Shown here: positions 15,735 to 23,657 of the stretch, one piece after another | Layout of the letters: every line of letters starts with the position of its first letter | How positions within the stretch are numbered: position 1 is the first letter of the stretch | Assembly (NCBI GenBank): GCA_004555405.1 | Contig: SFIE01000021.1 | Coordinates: 1 to 27,556 of the forward strand | Direction of reading: 5' to 3' | From: Subdoligranulum sp. | GTDB lineage: Bacteria; Bacillota; Clostridia; Oscillospirales; Ruminococcaceae | Length of the DNA stretch: 27,556 nucleotides | Position numbers and translations under genes: made by a program | The notes under the pieces: generated by a model | What the model was told of the DNA's origin: nothing | The model's database searches: none | Seen by the model: the letters and a program-made list of their open reading frames with translations, nothing else

Positions 15735-16574
15735 ATGACAAACGACACAAAACAATCCTTTAAACAAAGCTATACCGCTAATATCGAACTTTCCATTTTC
15801 AACTGCGGCCACGAGCAGTGTGACCCCTGCCATACCTGGGGCCCCGGCATCCGCGATCATTATCTGATCCATCTGGTCGTAGCCGGAAAAGGCACCTACA
15901 AAACCGAAAGCGGCACCTTCCAGCTGCAGGCGGGCGATTTGTTTTTGGTAAAGCCCAGCCATCTGGTGACCTATACTGCCGATGCCGAAGCCCCCTGGAA
16001 GTATTACTGGGTGGGCTTTAACGGCGCGTGCGCAAACCGGCTGGTACAGCAAACGCCCTTTTCGGATGCCAAGCCTGTGTTCCACTGCCAGAATCCTGAG
16101 CTTTTGCAAAGCGCCTTGCACGATATTTACAGCGTGCATGGCCCCGAGCCCCATCAGGAAGCTGCCATGGTGGGCAAGTTGTACCTGTTCATGTCCGAGC
16201 TGATGAAAGAAGCACAGGCACTGGAGCCCTACAACCCCAGCAGCAGCTCGCAATATGTGCTGAGCGCGATCAAGTATATTCAGTTCAACTATTCGCGTGA
16301 TATCAGCATTGATGATATTGCCCGCAGCGTGGGTGTGAGCCGCAGCCACTTGTACCGTGTGTTTATCAACAATGTTGGCCAAAGCCCCATTGATTACCTT
16401 ACCAACTACCGCATTGGCGAGGCGTGCAACCTGCTGCGCAGCAGCAGCCTTTCCATTGCCGAGATCGCTGTTTCGGTGGGATTTTTTGATCAGTTCTATT
16501 TCTCGCGCGTGTTTAAAAAGCTGAAGGGCGTGCCGCCAAGCCGATATCTGGCACAAAGCGAGAAAAACAACTGA
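15735..16574 (+). CDS. AraC-family transcriptional regulator
   Basis: A 279-residue regulator with an N-terminal cupin-like AraC ligand-binding domain (about 30-160; DHYLIHLVVAGKGTYKTESG and LQAGDLFLVKPSH) and a C-terminal double HTH (about 180-275; DISIDDIARSVGVSRSHLYR, then SIAEIAVSVGFFDQFYFSRV and the ending GVPPSRYL). Such proteins usually activate sugar-utilisation genes when a sugar binds. AAAGGAG lies 10 nt before ATG 15735. It is divergent from galK and leads a three-gene run with the binding-protein-like gene and rlmD, so a galactoside-related signal is a reasonable but unproven guess. Confidence 0.9.
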   Translation: MTNDTKQSFKQSYTANIELSIFNCGHEQCDPCHTWGPGIRDHYLIHLVVAGKGTYKTESGTFQLQAGDLFLVKPSHLVTYTADAEAPWKYYWVGFNGACANRLVQQTPFSDAKPVFHCQNPELLQSALHDIYSVHGPEPHQEAAMVGKLYLFMSELMKEAQALEPYNPSSSSQYVLSAIKYIQFNYSRDISIDDIARSVGVSRSHLYRVFINNVGQSPIDYLTNYRIGEACNLLRSSSLSIAEIAVSVGFFDQFYFSRVFKKLKGVPPSRYLAQSEKNN

Positions 16575-16588
16575 CCTGCCGGGAGCAA

Positions 16589-17626
16589 ATGATGATGAAA
16601 AAGAACCTGTTTCCTGTTTTTCTGCGGCTGGCCGCATTGGCCGCCTGCATTTACGCCTGTGTGCTTTCCGTGCGGCTGGCCACCGGCGACCATGGCTCCC
16701 CTGCTTTGGTGGGCGTAGTGGGCCCTGCAGAGCCTATTTCTTATCTGGATACCGATGCCTTTGCGGAATCCCTGGCCGAGCTTGACTGCGAGGTGCGCGT
16801 GAGCGATGCAGGCACCTCCGCCGCCGATGCAGCGCTGCAGCTGATCGAGCAGGGGGCCGAGGTGATCGTGATCGGCAGCGATGTGCCGTTTACAGACCCC
16901 GATGTGTTCACGCAGGCTGCTGCGCACAGCACTACCCTTTTGTTTGTAGGGGCTTCGCCGCAGCAAAAGCTGCTGGACAGCTATGACAAGGCCTGGGCGC
17001 TGGACAATGACGCCGCACACGGCGGGCAGCTTTTGGGCAAGCAGGCCGCCATGGCTTTTCGTGAGGGCAGCCTGCAGGATGTTGATGATGACAAACTGCT
17101 GGACTGCATTGGCCTTTTGCCCGGTGACTATCCCAGCGCCGGTATAGTGGGGCGTGAATTTTTGGCCGAGTGTGAGCACTATGGCGTTTACACCGATCTG
17201 CACCACAATTTCACCGATGTGATGGCCGATCTGCATTACAGCTTAAACGAAGTATGGCAGCAGGATGCACAGCCTGCCGATGCTTTGGAAGACGATTCTG
17301 CCGGAGATATTTCAGACACCTCGCAGCCCGAGGTGATTTTCTGCGCAGGCAGCCGCGCCGCCGAGCTGGCGCACGAGCAAGCCCGGCAGATGGGCTGGCT
17401 GGGCACAACACGCATTGCCGCACTGGCCGAAAGCCGCGAAAGCGCACAGGCGCTGCGCGATGCCGGCACGGCAGATTATATTGCCTATTATGACCGCGAA
17501 ATCGCCACAAGCATTCTGTCGCAGTTTACGCACAACGCCCTGAACTATCGTTTTGTGGCACAGGACTGCACTGTGCAGCCCGATGAAAACAAGCATTTTA
17601 TTTTTGGATACCAGCTTTTGGAGTAA
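16589..17626 (+). CDS. Membrane/lipid-anchored type I periplasmic-binding-like protein
   Basis: A 345-residue protein with an N-terminal hydrophobic segment (residues 7-31) including LAAC at 17-20, which could be a lipobox or simply part of a membrane anchor. The rest alternates beta strands and helices as in sugar-binding type I periplasmic proteins and LacI-type sensor domains: ALVGVVGP, a DAALQLIEQGAEVIVIGSD block and a late PEVIFCAGSRAAELAHEQ block. An acidic, low-complexity insert (about 225-247) separates the lobes. No ABC transporter is adjacent. It lies 14 nt after the AraC gene and 7 nt before rlmD. GGGAG is only 3 nt from the first of three consecutive ATG codons, so the true start may be 16592 or 16595. 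Fold assignment is tentative; ligand unknown. Confidence 0.6.
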   Translation: MMMKKNLFPVFLRLAALAACIYACVLSVRLATGDHGSPALVGVVGPAEPISYLDTDAFAESLAELDCEVRVSDAGTSAADAALQLIEQGAEVIVIGSDVPFTDPDVFTQAAAHSTTLLFVGASPQQKLLDSYDKAWALDNDAAHGGQLLGKQAAMAFREGSLQDVDDDKLLDCIGLLPGDYPSAGIVGREFLAECEHYGVYTDLHHNFTDVMADLHYSLNEVWQQDAQPADALEDDSAGDISDTSQPEVIFCAGSRAAELAHEQARQMGWLGTTRIAALAESRESAQALRDAGTADYIAYYDREIATSILSQFTHNALNYRFVAQDCTVQPDENKHFIFGYQLLE

Positions 17627-17633
17627 ACAGTTT

Positions 17634-19007
17634 ATGGCTTTGCATAAAAACGAGATCATCCCCCTGACCATTGAATCGCTGAGCAGCGACGGCAGCGGCG
17701 TGGGGCATTATGAGGGCGAGGCAGTGTTTGTGCCCGCCACGGCCCCCGGCGATGTGCTGCAGGCACGCATTGTGAAAGACTGCAAGCACTATGCTTTTGG
17801 CATTGTGGACAAGTTAGAAGCCCCCGGCCCCGGCCGTGTGCAGCCGGACTGCCCGGTGTATCGCCCCTGCGGCGGATGCTGCTTTCGGCATTTGAGCTAT
17901 GAGGCCGAGCTTGCCGCCAAGCAAAGCTTTGTGGCCGATGCTTTTTCACGCATTGGCGGGCTGGAAATTCCCATGCTGCCCATTTTGCCCAGTCCCCTGC
18001 CCCAGCGTTACCGCAATAAAGTACAGTATCCTGTGGCCCTTTCGCCTGATGGGCACATTGTCACCGGCTTTTACGCAGGCCGCACACACAATGTGATCCC
18101 CTGCAGCGACTGCCTTTTGCAGCCCGATGTGCTGAACCGAATCGCGCAAAGCGTGTGCCGCCTGTTGGAGCAGTATCATGTGAGCGTATACAACGAACAG
18201 ACCGGCAAGGGGCTTGTCCGGCACATATTTTTGCGTCAGGGCTATCACAGCGGCGAGATCTTGGTGTGTTTGGTGGCCAATGGCCGCAGCCTGCCCCACA
18301 GCCGTGAGATCTGTGAAGCCCTGCAGAAAGAATTTTCTTCCATCGTGGGCATTTTGCTGAATGTCAACACCAAGCGCACCAATGTGATCACCGGCCCTGA
18401 AAGCATTCTGCTGGCCGGGCGGGAGTTTTTGCGTGACACCCTGTGCGGCGTGCCTGTAGAGCTTGGCCCCTTGAGTTTTTATCAGGTCAACACACCGGGG
18501 GCTGAACAGCTGTATGGCGTAGCCCGTGAATTCGCCGCACTGAAGCCCGGCGACCTGCTGCTGGATCTTTACTGCGGCATGGGCACCATTGGCCTGAGCA
18601 TGGCAGCCGATTGCAGCCAGCTGATCGGCGTGGAGATCATCTCTGAGGCTGTGGAAAGCGCCCGCCGCAACGCAGCCGCCATGGGGGTGCAGAATGCACG
18701 CTTTTTCTGTGCCGATGCCGGTCAGGCTGCCGCGCAGCTGGCCGAAGAGGGCCTTGCCCCCAACTGCATTGTGCTGGACCCTCCCCGCAAAGGCTGTGAC
18801 CAGACCACGCTGGATGCTGTTTTAAAAATGGCCCCGCCTACTTTGGTGATGGTAAGCTGTAACCCCGCCACCGCCGCGCGCGATGTGCGCTATTTGGTCG
18901 ACCATGGCTACACCGCCCAAAAAGTGCAGGCCGTGGATATGTTTGCACGCACAAAGCATTGTGAGTGCGTGGTTTTGTTGTCCAAGTCCCATCCCGAAAC
19001 GGTATAA
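17634..19007 (+). CDS. rlmD: 23S rRNA (uracil-C5)-methyltransferase, RlmD/TrmA family
   Basis: A 457-residue RNA m5U methyltransferase. An N-terminal TRAM domain (about 1-60, LTIESLSSDGSGVGHYEGEA) is followed by an Fe-S motif CPVYRPCGGC (C-x5-C-x2-C) with a later partner Cys in VIPCSDC. The SAM domain shows LDLYCGMGTIGL, LDPPRKGCD and the catalytic VSCNPATAARD, where the Cys is the nucleophile attacking uracil C6. E. coli RlmD methylates 23S U1939; the Bacillus homologue RlmCD also does U747, so site specificity is uncertain. ATG 17634 follows a GGAG by 10 nt and lies 7 nt after the previous stop; in-frame upstream extension overlaps the previous gene and is not supported. Confidence 0.93.
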   Translation: MALHKNEIIPLTIESLSSDGSGVGHYEGEAVFVPATAPGDVLQARIVKDCKHYAFGIVDKLEAPGPGRVQPDCPVYRPCGGCCFRHLSYEAELAAKQSFVADAFSRIGGLEIPMLPILPSPLPQRYRNKVQYPVALSPDGHIVTGFYAGRTHNVIPCSDCLLQPDVLNRIAQSVCRLLEQYHVSVYNEQTGKGLVRHIFLRQGYHSGEILVCLVANGRSLPHSREICEALQKEFSSIVGILLNVNTKRTNVITGPESILLAGREFLRDTLCGVPVELGPLSFYQVNTPGAEQLYGVAREFAALKPGDLLLDLYCGMGTIGLSMAADCSQLIGVEIISEAVESARRNAAAMGVQNARFFCADAGQAAAQLAEEGLAPNCIVLDPPRKGCDQTTLDAVLKMAPPTLVMVSCNPATAARDVRYLVDHGYTAQKVQAVDMFARTKHCECVVLLSKSHPETV

Positions 19008-19022
19008 AAATCGGCTTTGCTG

Positions 19023-19070
19023 AACACCACCGCACAGTTTCCACCGGGGCGGGAACTGTGCGGTGGTGTT
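19023..19070. terminator. 17-bp perfect hairpin between rlmD and lysR
   Basis: AACACCACCGCACAGTT (19023-19039) is perfectly complementary to 19054-19070, with a 14-nt G/C-rich loop. It lies 2 nt beyond the stop codon of the LysR gene and 15 nt beyond that of rlmD. Position between convergent genes suggests a shared terminator, but neither side has an immediate T-tract, so it may instead block exonucleases or readthrough. Confidence 0.6.
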
Positions 19071-19072
19071 GC

Positions 19073-19951
19073 TTATGCCTGCTCTGCCAGCTTTAAAAAG
19101 GCTTTCATTTCCGGCGTACACCACTTGTCCTTATGATACAGCACCTGCCGGTACATTGTCACGCGGAAATCCGAAACCTCCAGCCTTTGCAGCTTGCCTT
19201 CCCGGATGCCTTCCTCCACTGCGAATTTTGGCAGCAGCGATACCCCCTGATTGCTTTCCAGCATTTTTATGATAAACGAAGTATCGCTGATTTCTAAGCT
19301 TGGGGAAAGCTCGATATCGTGCGCTGCTAAAAAGCGGTCAAACCGGCGGCGGTAGTTGGCATTTTTTTCCGTGAGGAAAAACGGCTTGTCCAAAAGCTCG
19401 CTGACGCAAAGTGCGCCTTGATGGGGCAGCGGCAAGCTGGGCGAACACACAAACACCACTTCTTCGGGCACTTCTACACATTTGTGCCAGTTGGCGGAAT
19501 CGCGCGGTTCATCCAGAATGCAGATCAGATCCACATCGCCGCGTTCCATTTTTTCGATCATTTCCTCGGGCGAACCCGTGCATACGCGCACCGACACCTT
19601 GGGGTGCGCCGCGCGAAACTGCTGCAAAAGCGGCGGCAGCCGATAAAAACACAGCGATTCCAGCGTGCCTATGTGCAATGTGCCGGTAAGCTCTCCGTTA
19701 TTTTTAATGCTTTGCTGGGCATTATATACTTCGTCTAATATGCGTTTGGCATTTTGCAAAAAGTTTTCGCCCTGTCCGGTAAGTACCACACGCTTTCCCA
19801 ATCGGTCAAACAGGCGCACACCAAGCTCATCTTCCAAGGCACGGATCTGCACGGTGACAGCCGATTGTGAATAGCCAAGGCTTTCGGCCGCTTTGGAAAA
19901 GCTTTGAAACTGTGAGGCACGAATAAAGGTGACAAGCTGGCGAATTTCCAC
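19073..19951 (-). CDS. LysR-family transcriptional regulator
   Basis: A 292-residue LysR-type regulator. The N-terminal winged HTH (residues 1-60) has FQSFSKAAESLGYSQSAVTV and RALEDELGVRLFDRLGKRV. A linker helix and a two-lobed effector-binding domain (about 90-290; LTGTLHIGTLESLCFYRLPP) follow. Start GTG 19951 has a perfect AGGAGG 6 nt upstream. It is divergent from a DAACS symporter and next to serine dehydratase genes, so it probably controls amino-acid uptake and catabolism in response to serine or a product; the effector is inferred from synteny only. Confidence 0.92.
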   Translation of the reverse strand: MEIRQLVTFIRASQFQSFSKAAESLGYSQSAVTVQIRALEDELGVRLFDRLGKRVVLTGQGENFLQNAKRILDEVYNAQQSIKNNGELTGTLHIGTLESLCFYRLPPLLQQFRAAHPKVSVRVCTGSPEEMIEKMERGDVDLICILDEPRDSANWHKCVEVPEEVVFVCSPSLPLPHQGALCVSELLDKPFFLTEKNANYRRRFDRFLAAHDIELSPSLEISDTSFIIKMLESNQGVSLLPKFAVEEGIREGKLQRLEVSDFRVTMYRQVLYHKDKWCTPEMKAFLKLAEQA

Positions 19952-20021
19952 GGCAATCCTCCTGTTTTATATGTAAAAAGCATTCCTGCTATTATTTTTA
20001 GTAAACGATATAATTTTATTT

Positions 20022-20056
20022 TTGAATTTGCTTCAATTCTAACTCTATGGTAGACT
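20022..20056 (+). promoter_or_regulatory. Transporter promoter with LysR-type box
   Basis: TTGCTT (20028-20033), 17 nt and TAGACT (20051-20056) form a probable promoter for the symporter gene. The inverted repeat TTGAATTTGCTTCAA (20022-20036), which contains the T-N11-A core typical of LysR sites, covers the -35 box. It is the best operator candidate for the divergent LysR protein. The lysR promoter itself would lie in the same stretch but has no clear consensus. Confidence 0.6.
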
Positions 20057-20113
20057 ATATTGCATAGGAAGTCAACTGATTGGTTGATTGATTTTAGGAG
20101 GATATGTAAAAAA

Positions 20114-21322
20114 ATGGAAAAGAAAAAAGCTAAGCTTGGCTTGCTGCCCAAGCTGCTGATCGCAATCGTTCTGGGTATTGTGATCGGCCAGTTCTTCCCC
20201 GTGTGGTTCTGCCGCATTATCGTAACGGCATCGGGAATCTTCAGCTCTTTCCTGAAGTTCGTGATTCCCCTGATGATCGTGGCCTATGTAAGCATGGGCA
20301 TTGCCGATTTGAAAAGCGGCGCAGGCAAGCTGCTGCTGATCACGGTGGCTCTGGCTTACGGCTCCACCCTGATCGCCGGTTCGGCGTCTTATCTGGTTTC
20401 TTCCAACCTGTTCCCTCACTTCATGAGCGAGGGTGCTTTGGAAAAGATCGCCGCCACCGCCGACAACTCTCTGGCAAGCTATCTGTCGATCTCGATCCCT
20501 CCCATTCTGGATACCCTTTCGGCTGTTGTGCTCGCCTTTGTGGTTGGTCTGTGCCTTTCCACCCTGCGCGGCAAAACCATCGGCAACACGCTGTATGATT
20601 GCATGCACGATTTCTCCGGCATCATTGATCAGGTGCTGCACGCTGTGATCATTCCCCTGCTGCCCCTGTATGTTTGCGGCACTTTCATCGACATGACCAA
20701 GTCCGGCAAAACCTTTGCCATTCTGGGCATTCTGTGGAAGGTGTTCCTGGTGGTCATCATCATGCATCTGGTGTGCATTGCGGTGCAGTTCACCGTTGCC
20801 GGTGCAGTTTCCAAAAAGAACCCCCTCACCCTGATCCGCAACCAGATCCCCGGCTACACCACCGCTCTGGGCACACAGTCCTCTGCTGCCACCATTCCTG
20901 TCAACCTGCAGTGTGCAGCCGCTGACGGCGTGAGCGACCAGATCCGTAACTTTGTTGTGCCTCTGTGTGCCAACATCCACATGGCCGGTTCTATGATCAC
21001 CATCACCGCCTGCGCTACCGCAGTGTGCCTGATGAACCAGCTGCCCATCAGCATTGCCACTGTTGTACCCTTTATTATGACTCTGGGCGTTGCCATGGTG
21101 GCCAGCCCCGGCGCTCCCGGCGGCTCGATCATGACTGCTCTGCCCTTCCTGTACATGATCTTTGGCGCAGAAGCAGGCGACCCCAACGGCCCCATCTGCG
21201 CTATCATGGTGGCACTGTACATCACGCAGGACTCCTTCGGCACCGCCTGCAACGTTTCGGGCGATAACGCCATCGGTGTGATCGTGGAGACCCTGTATCA
21301 GACGTTCATCAAAAATGCCTGA
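20114..21322 (+). CDS. Dicarboxylate/amino acid:cation symporter (DAACS), probable serine uptake
   Basis: A 402-residue polytopic transporter of the GltP/SstT superfamily. The start MEKKKAKLGLLPKLLIAIVLGIVIG, the PLMIVAYVSMGIADL segment, the Ser-rich hairpin YTTALGTQSSAATIPVNLQ and the following PLCANIHMAGSMITI segment (equivalent to the NMDGT cation/substrate helix) are recognisable, as is GAPGGSIM. These proteins couple Na+ or H+ to uptake of acidic amino acids, dicarboxylates or serine/threonine. Because sdaAB and sdaAA follow directly, serine is the likeliest substrate, but this is inference. ATG 20114 follows TAGGAGG by about 12 nt. The final region (TQDSFGTACNVSGDNAIG) matches the conserved C-terminal helix of the family. 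Confidence 0.88.
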   Translation: MEKKKAKLGLLPKLLIAIVLGIVIGQFFPVWFCRIIVTASGIFSSFLKFVIPLMIVAYVSMGIADLKSGAGKLLLITVALAYGSTLIAGSASYLVSSNLFPHFMSEGALEKIAATADNSLASYLSISIPPILDTLSAVVLAFVVGLCLSTLRGKTIGNTLYDCMHDFSGIIDQVLHAVIIPLLPLYVCGTFIDMTKSGKTFAILGILWKVFLVVIIMHLVCIAVQFTVAGAVSKKNPLTLIRNQIPGYTTALGTQSSAATIPVNLQCAAADGVSDQIRNFVVPLCANIHMAGSMITITACATAVCLMNQLPISIATVVPFIMTLGVAMVASPGAPGGSIMTALPFLYMIFGAEAGDPNGPICAIMVALYITQDSFGTACNVSGDNAIGVIVETLYQTFIKNA

Positions 21323-21361
21323 TTGCATTTTATGTGACCCGGCAAAACTATAGCTATCAGT

Positions 21362-21405
21362 TTCCGGCGCAGGGTGCGCCTTGCTCCCTGCGCCGGAAGT
21401 GTTTT
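21362..21405 (+). terminator. Intercistronic hairpin before sdaAB
   Basis: TTCCGGCGCAGGG (21362-21374) pairs perfectly with CCCTGCGCCGGAA (21386-21398) around an 11-nt loop; GTGTTTTAT follows. It is a strong 13-bp stem with a short, interrupted T-tract, so either a partial terminator or an mRNA-processing/stabilising element between the transporter and the dehydratase genes. Confidence 0.7.
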
Positions 21406-21421
21406 ATAACAGGAGATTACA

Positions 21422-22090
21422 ATGGCTTTTATTAGTGTTTTTGATGTGTTGGGCCCCAATATGATCGGCCCTTCCAGCTCACACACCGCCGGGGCCGAGA
21501 TCATTGCCTTTTTGGCGCAGAAGATGATCACTCCCCCCTTGGTTCGCGTGAACTTTACGCTGTACGGTTCGTTTGCAAAAACCTATCACGGCCATGGCAC
21601 CGACCGTGCGCTGCTGGGCGGCATTATGGGCTTTTCGGCCGATGACACCCGCATTCGCGATTCGTTTGACATTGCTGCCAAGCGCGGCCTTGCCTACAGC
21701 TTTACTCCCAACGAAACCGAAACGGACATTCACCCCAATACTGTGGATATCCGCATGGAAAATGCCGAAGGTCAGGTTATGACGGTGCGCGGTGAGTCGC
21801 TGGGCGGCGGCAAGGTGCGGATCGTGCGGATCAACGGCGTGAAAGTAGATTTCAGCGGCGAGTACAATGCGCTGATCGTTGTGCAGCAGGATAAGCCCGG
21901 CGTGGTGGCGCATATCACCAATATTCTGAGCGAGCACGGCGTAAACATTGCCTTTATGCGCCTGTTCCGCGAAGCCAAAGGTCACACCGCCTACACCATT
22001 GTGGAATCGGATGAGCGCCTGCCTGAGGGCGTTAGCAAGCTTTTGCGCCAGAATCCGAATATCACCGATGTAATGGTCGTGCAGCCGTAA
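21422..22090 (+). CDS. sdaAB: L-serine dehydratase, iron-sulfur-dependent, beta subunit
   Basis: A 222-residue beta subunit of the two-chain Fe-S L-serine dehydratase (L-serine to pyruvate and ammonia). The N-terminal family motif SVFDVLGPNMIGPSSSHTAGA is present (shown in part), then YGSFAKTYHGHGTDRALLGG. The C-terminal 75 residues (LIVVQQDKPGVVAHITNILS onwards) form an ACT domain, which in other species binds serine. AGGAG lies 6 nt before the ATG. sdaAA follows after 13 nt. The split-subunit arrangement is the usual one in Firmicutes. Confidence 0.95.
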   Translation: MAFISVFDVLGPNMIGPSSSHTAGAEIIAFLAQKMITPPLVRVNFTLYGSFAKTYHGHGTDRALLGGIMGFSADDTRIRDSFDIAAKRGLAYSFTPNETETDIHPNTVDIRMENAEGQVMTVRGESLGGGKVRIVRINGVKVDFSGEYNALIVVQQDKPGVVAHITNILSEHGVNIAFMRLFREAKGHTAYTIVESDERLPEGVSKLLRQNPNITDVMVVQP

Positions 22091-22103
22091 GGAGGAACTT
22101 ATC

Positions 22104-22979
22104 ATGGAACTGGAATTCAAATCGGCCAAAGAGCTTTTGGACTTGTGCGCCAAAAGCGGCCTTTCGATTTCGGGCGTTATGCGTGAGCGCGAATGCCAGC
22201 TGGGCGAAACCACGCCGGAAGCCGTGAATCAGCGCATGGCGCGCGCATGGAAGATCATGCAGGATTCTGCCCGCCAGCCCCTGCAAAGCCCTGTAAAATC
22301 CATGGGCGGGCTGATCGGCGGCGAGGCCAAAAAGCTGGAGCTTCACCGTGCAGGCGGCAGCGGCATTTGCGGCGATCTGCTGCAAAAGGCCATCACCTAC
22401 GCCATGGCTGTGCTGGAAGTAAATGCTTCCATGGGCCTGATCGTGGCGGCTCCCACAGCCGGTTCGGCCGGTGTGGTGCCCGGGCTTATGCTGGCCATGA
22501 AAGAGCATTACTCCCTTTCGGACGATAAAATCATCGAGGCTCTGTTCAACGCCGGTGCTGTGGGCTATCTGGCCATGCGCAACGCTACTGTAGCCGGTGC
22601 TGTGGGCGGCTGTCAGGCCGAGATTGGTGTGGCTTCGGCCATGGCTGCCTCGGCTGCTGTGGAGCTGATGGGCGGCACCCCTGCGCAATCTCTGGATGCT
22701 GCTTCCACCGTACTGATGAATATGCTGGGCCTTGTGTGCGACCCGGTGGGCGGTTTGGTGGAATATCCCTGCCAGAACCGCAATGCGGCCGGTGTGGCCA
22801 ATGCACTGATCGCCGCCGAGCTTTCGCTGAGCGGCATTCGCCAGCTGATCCCGTTTGATCAAATGCTGGACACCATGTACGCTGTTGGCAAGCGCATTCC
22901 CATGGAACTGCGCGAAACCGCACTGGGCGGCTGCGCAGCCACTCCCAGCGCCTGCGCGGCCTGCGGCAGATGCTCCTAA
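22104..22979 (+). CDS. sdaAA: L-serine dehydratase, iron-sulfur-dependent, alpha subunit
   Basis: A 291-residue catalytic subunit. It has the family segment VAAPTAGSAGVVPGLML (about 114-130), the VGGCQAEIGVASAM block (Cys 170) and downstream Cys 212 (VCDPVGG), Cys 223 (YPCQNRN) and Cys 277 (LGGCAATPSAC), among which the ligands of the 4Fe-4S cluster are expected. The cluster directly activates serine, so the enzyme is oxygen-sensitive, consistent with an anaerobe. AAGGAGG sits 8 nt before ATG. A small Cys-rich tail (CAACGRCS) ends the protein, as in many anaerobe homologues. A strong terminator follows. Confidence 0.95.
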   Translation: MELEFKSAKELLDLCAKSGLSISGVMRERECQLGETTPEAVNQRMARAWKIMQDSARQPLQSPVKSMGGLIGGEAKKLELHRAGGSGICGDLLQKAITYAMAVLEVNASMGLIVAAPTAGSAGVVPGLMLAMKEHYSLSDDKIIEALFNAGAVGYLAMRNATVAGAVGGCQAEIGVASAMAASAAVELMGGTPAQSLDAASTVLMNMLGLVCDPVGGLVEYPCQNRNAAGVANALIAAELSLSGIRQLIPFDQMLDTMYAVGKRIPMELRETALGGCAATPSACAACGRCS

Positions 22980-23014
22980 GCCTGCTTGCCACATCTGCGC
23001 GGACAAATGTGTAT

Positions 23015-23059
23015 AAAAAATCTCTGCTTTTACCGGCATCGGCAAAGCAGAGATTTTTT
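23015..23059. terminator. Bidirectional terminator between sdaAA and idi
   Basis: A 16-bp perfect stem, AAAAAATCTCTGCTTT (23015-23030) with its complement at 23044-23059, ends in a T-run on both strands. It serves the converging sdaAA and idi transcripts and ends 1 nt before the idi stop codon. Confidence 0.9.
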
Positions 23060-23060
23060 G

Positions 23061-23579
23061 TTATTTTTTTTTCAGCTCCGCAAGCACCATGGGCGCTGCT
23101 GTTAAAAACCATGCACTATATTTTTGCGGGTTTTGCTGCAGATCCTTTGCAAGCGCATCCAACTCTACCCACTGCATCGCCATGGCTTCTTCCGGGTTCA
23201 GCGTCACTTGGCCTGTGTATTCGCCTACAAACACATGATCGTATTCATATTCAAACAGCTCCTCGGAAAATTTATGGTGATACACAAACTCCCCTGTCTC
23301 GCGGCAGGGCGTGCGCAGGCCAAGCTCTTGCTGCAGGCGGCGCTGTACGGCATCGGAAAGTGCTTCTCCCACACGCGGATGTGAGCAGCAGGCATTAGAC
23401 CACAAACCGCCCGAATGATATTTGTGCAGTGCGCGCTGCTGAATGAGCATGGTATTTCCGGACACCAGAAACACCGAAAAGGCCCGATGCAAAAGCCCGC
23501 GGCGGTGTGCCTCGGCCTTGCCTGCGCTGCCAACCGGGCGGTCAAATATATCCACTAAGATCAGTTTATCTTCGGCCAT
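23061..23579 (-). CDS. idi: Isopentenyl-diphosphate delta-isomerase, type I
   Basis: A 172-residue Nudix-fold enzyme that interconverts isopentenyl and dimethylallyl diphosphate for prenyl lipid synthesis. The catalytic Cys motif WSNACCSHP (Cys 65 aligns with the active Cys), the Nudix-like RRLQQELG and the catalytic-Glu motif EYEYDHVF (Glu 112) are visible. These two features distinguish it from ordinary Nudix hydrolases. Length is typical. ATG follows AAGGAG with a 7-nt gap. The upstream gene encodes a SpoVB/MurJ-like lipid flippase on the same strand, a possible but unproven link through undecaprenyl carriers. Confidence 0.93.
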   Translation of the reverse strand: MAEDKLILVDIFDRPVGSAGKAEAHRRGLLHRAFSVFLVSGNTMLIQQRALHKYHSGGLWSNACCSHPRVGEALSDAVQRRLQQELGLRTPCRETGEFVYHHKFSEELFEYEYDHVFVGEYTGQVTLNPEEAMAMQWVELDALAKDLQQNPQKYSAWFLTAAPMVLAELKKK

Positions 23580-23609
23580 GGAGATTCTCCTTGTTTGTTT
23601 TTCCCCTTT

Positions 23610-23638
23610 ATTATAACAATTTGCAGCGCCTTTTAAAA
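23610..23638 (-). promoter_or_regulatory. Possible idi promoter
   Basis: On the minus strand TTTTAA (23638-23633), 17 nt and a perfect TATAAT (23615-23610) lie about 30 nt upstream of idi. The -10 box is good, the -35 weak; readthrough from the flippase gene is an alternative. Confidence 0.45.
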
Positions 23639-23657
23639 CCCCTGCGGGCAGCTATGT

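Noticed and set aside
17553..17633. An upstream start for RlmD overlapping the preceding gene
   Set aside because: The extension is the shifted frame of the binding-protein-like gene; a ribosome site supports ATG 17634 and the TRAM domain begins there.
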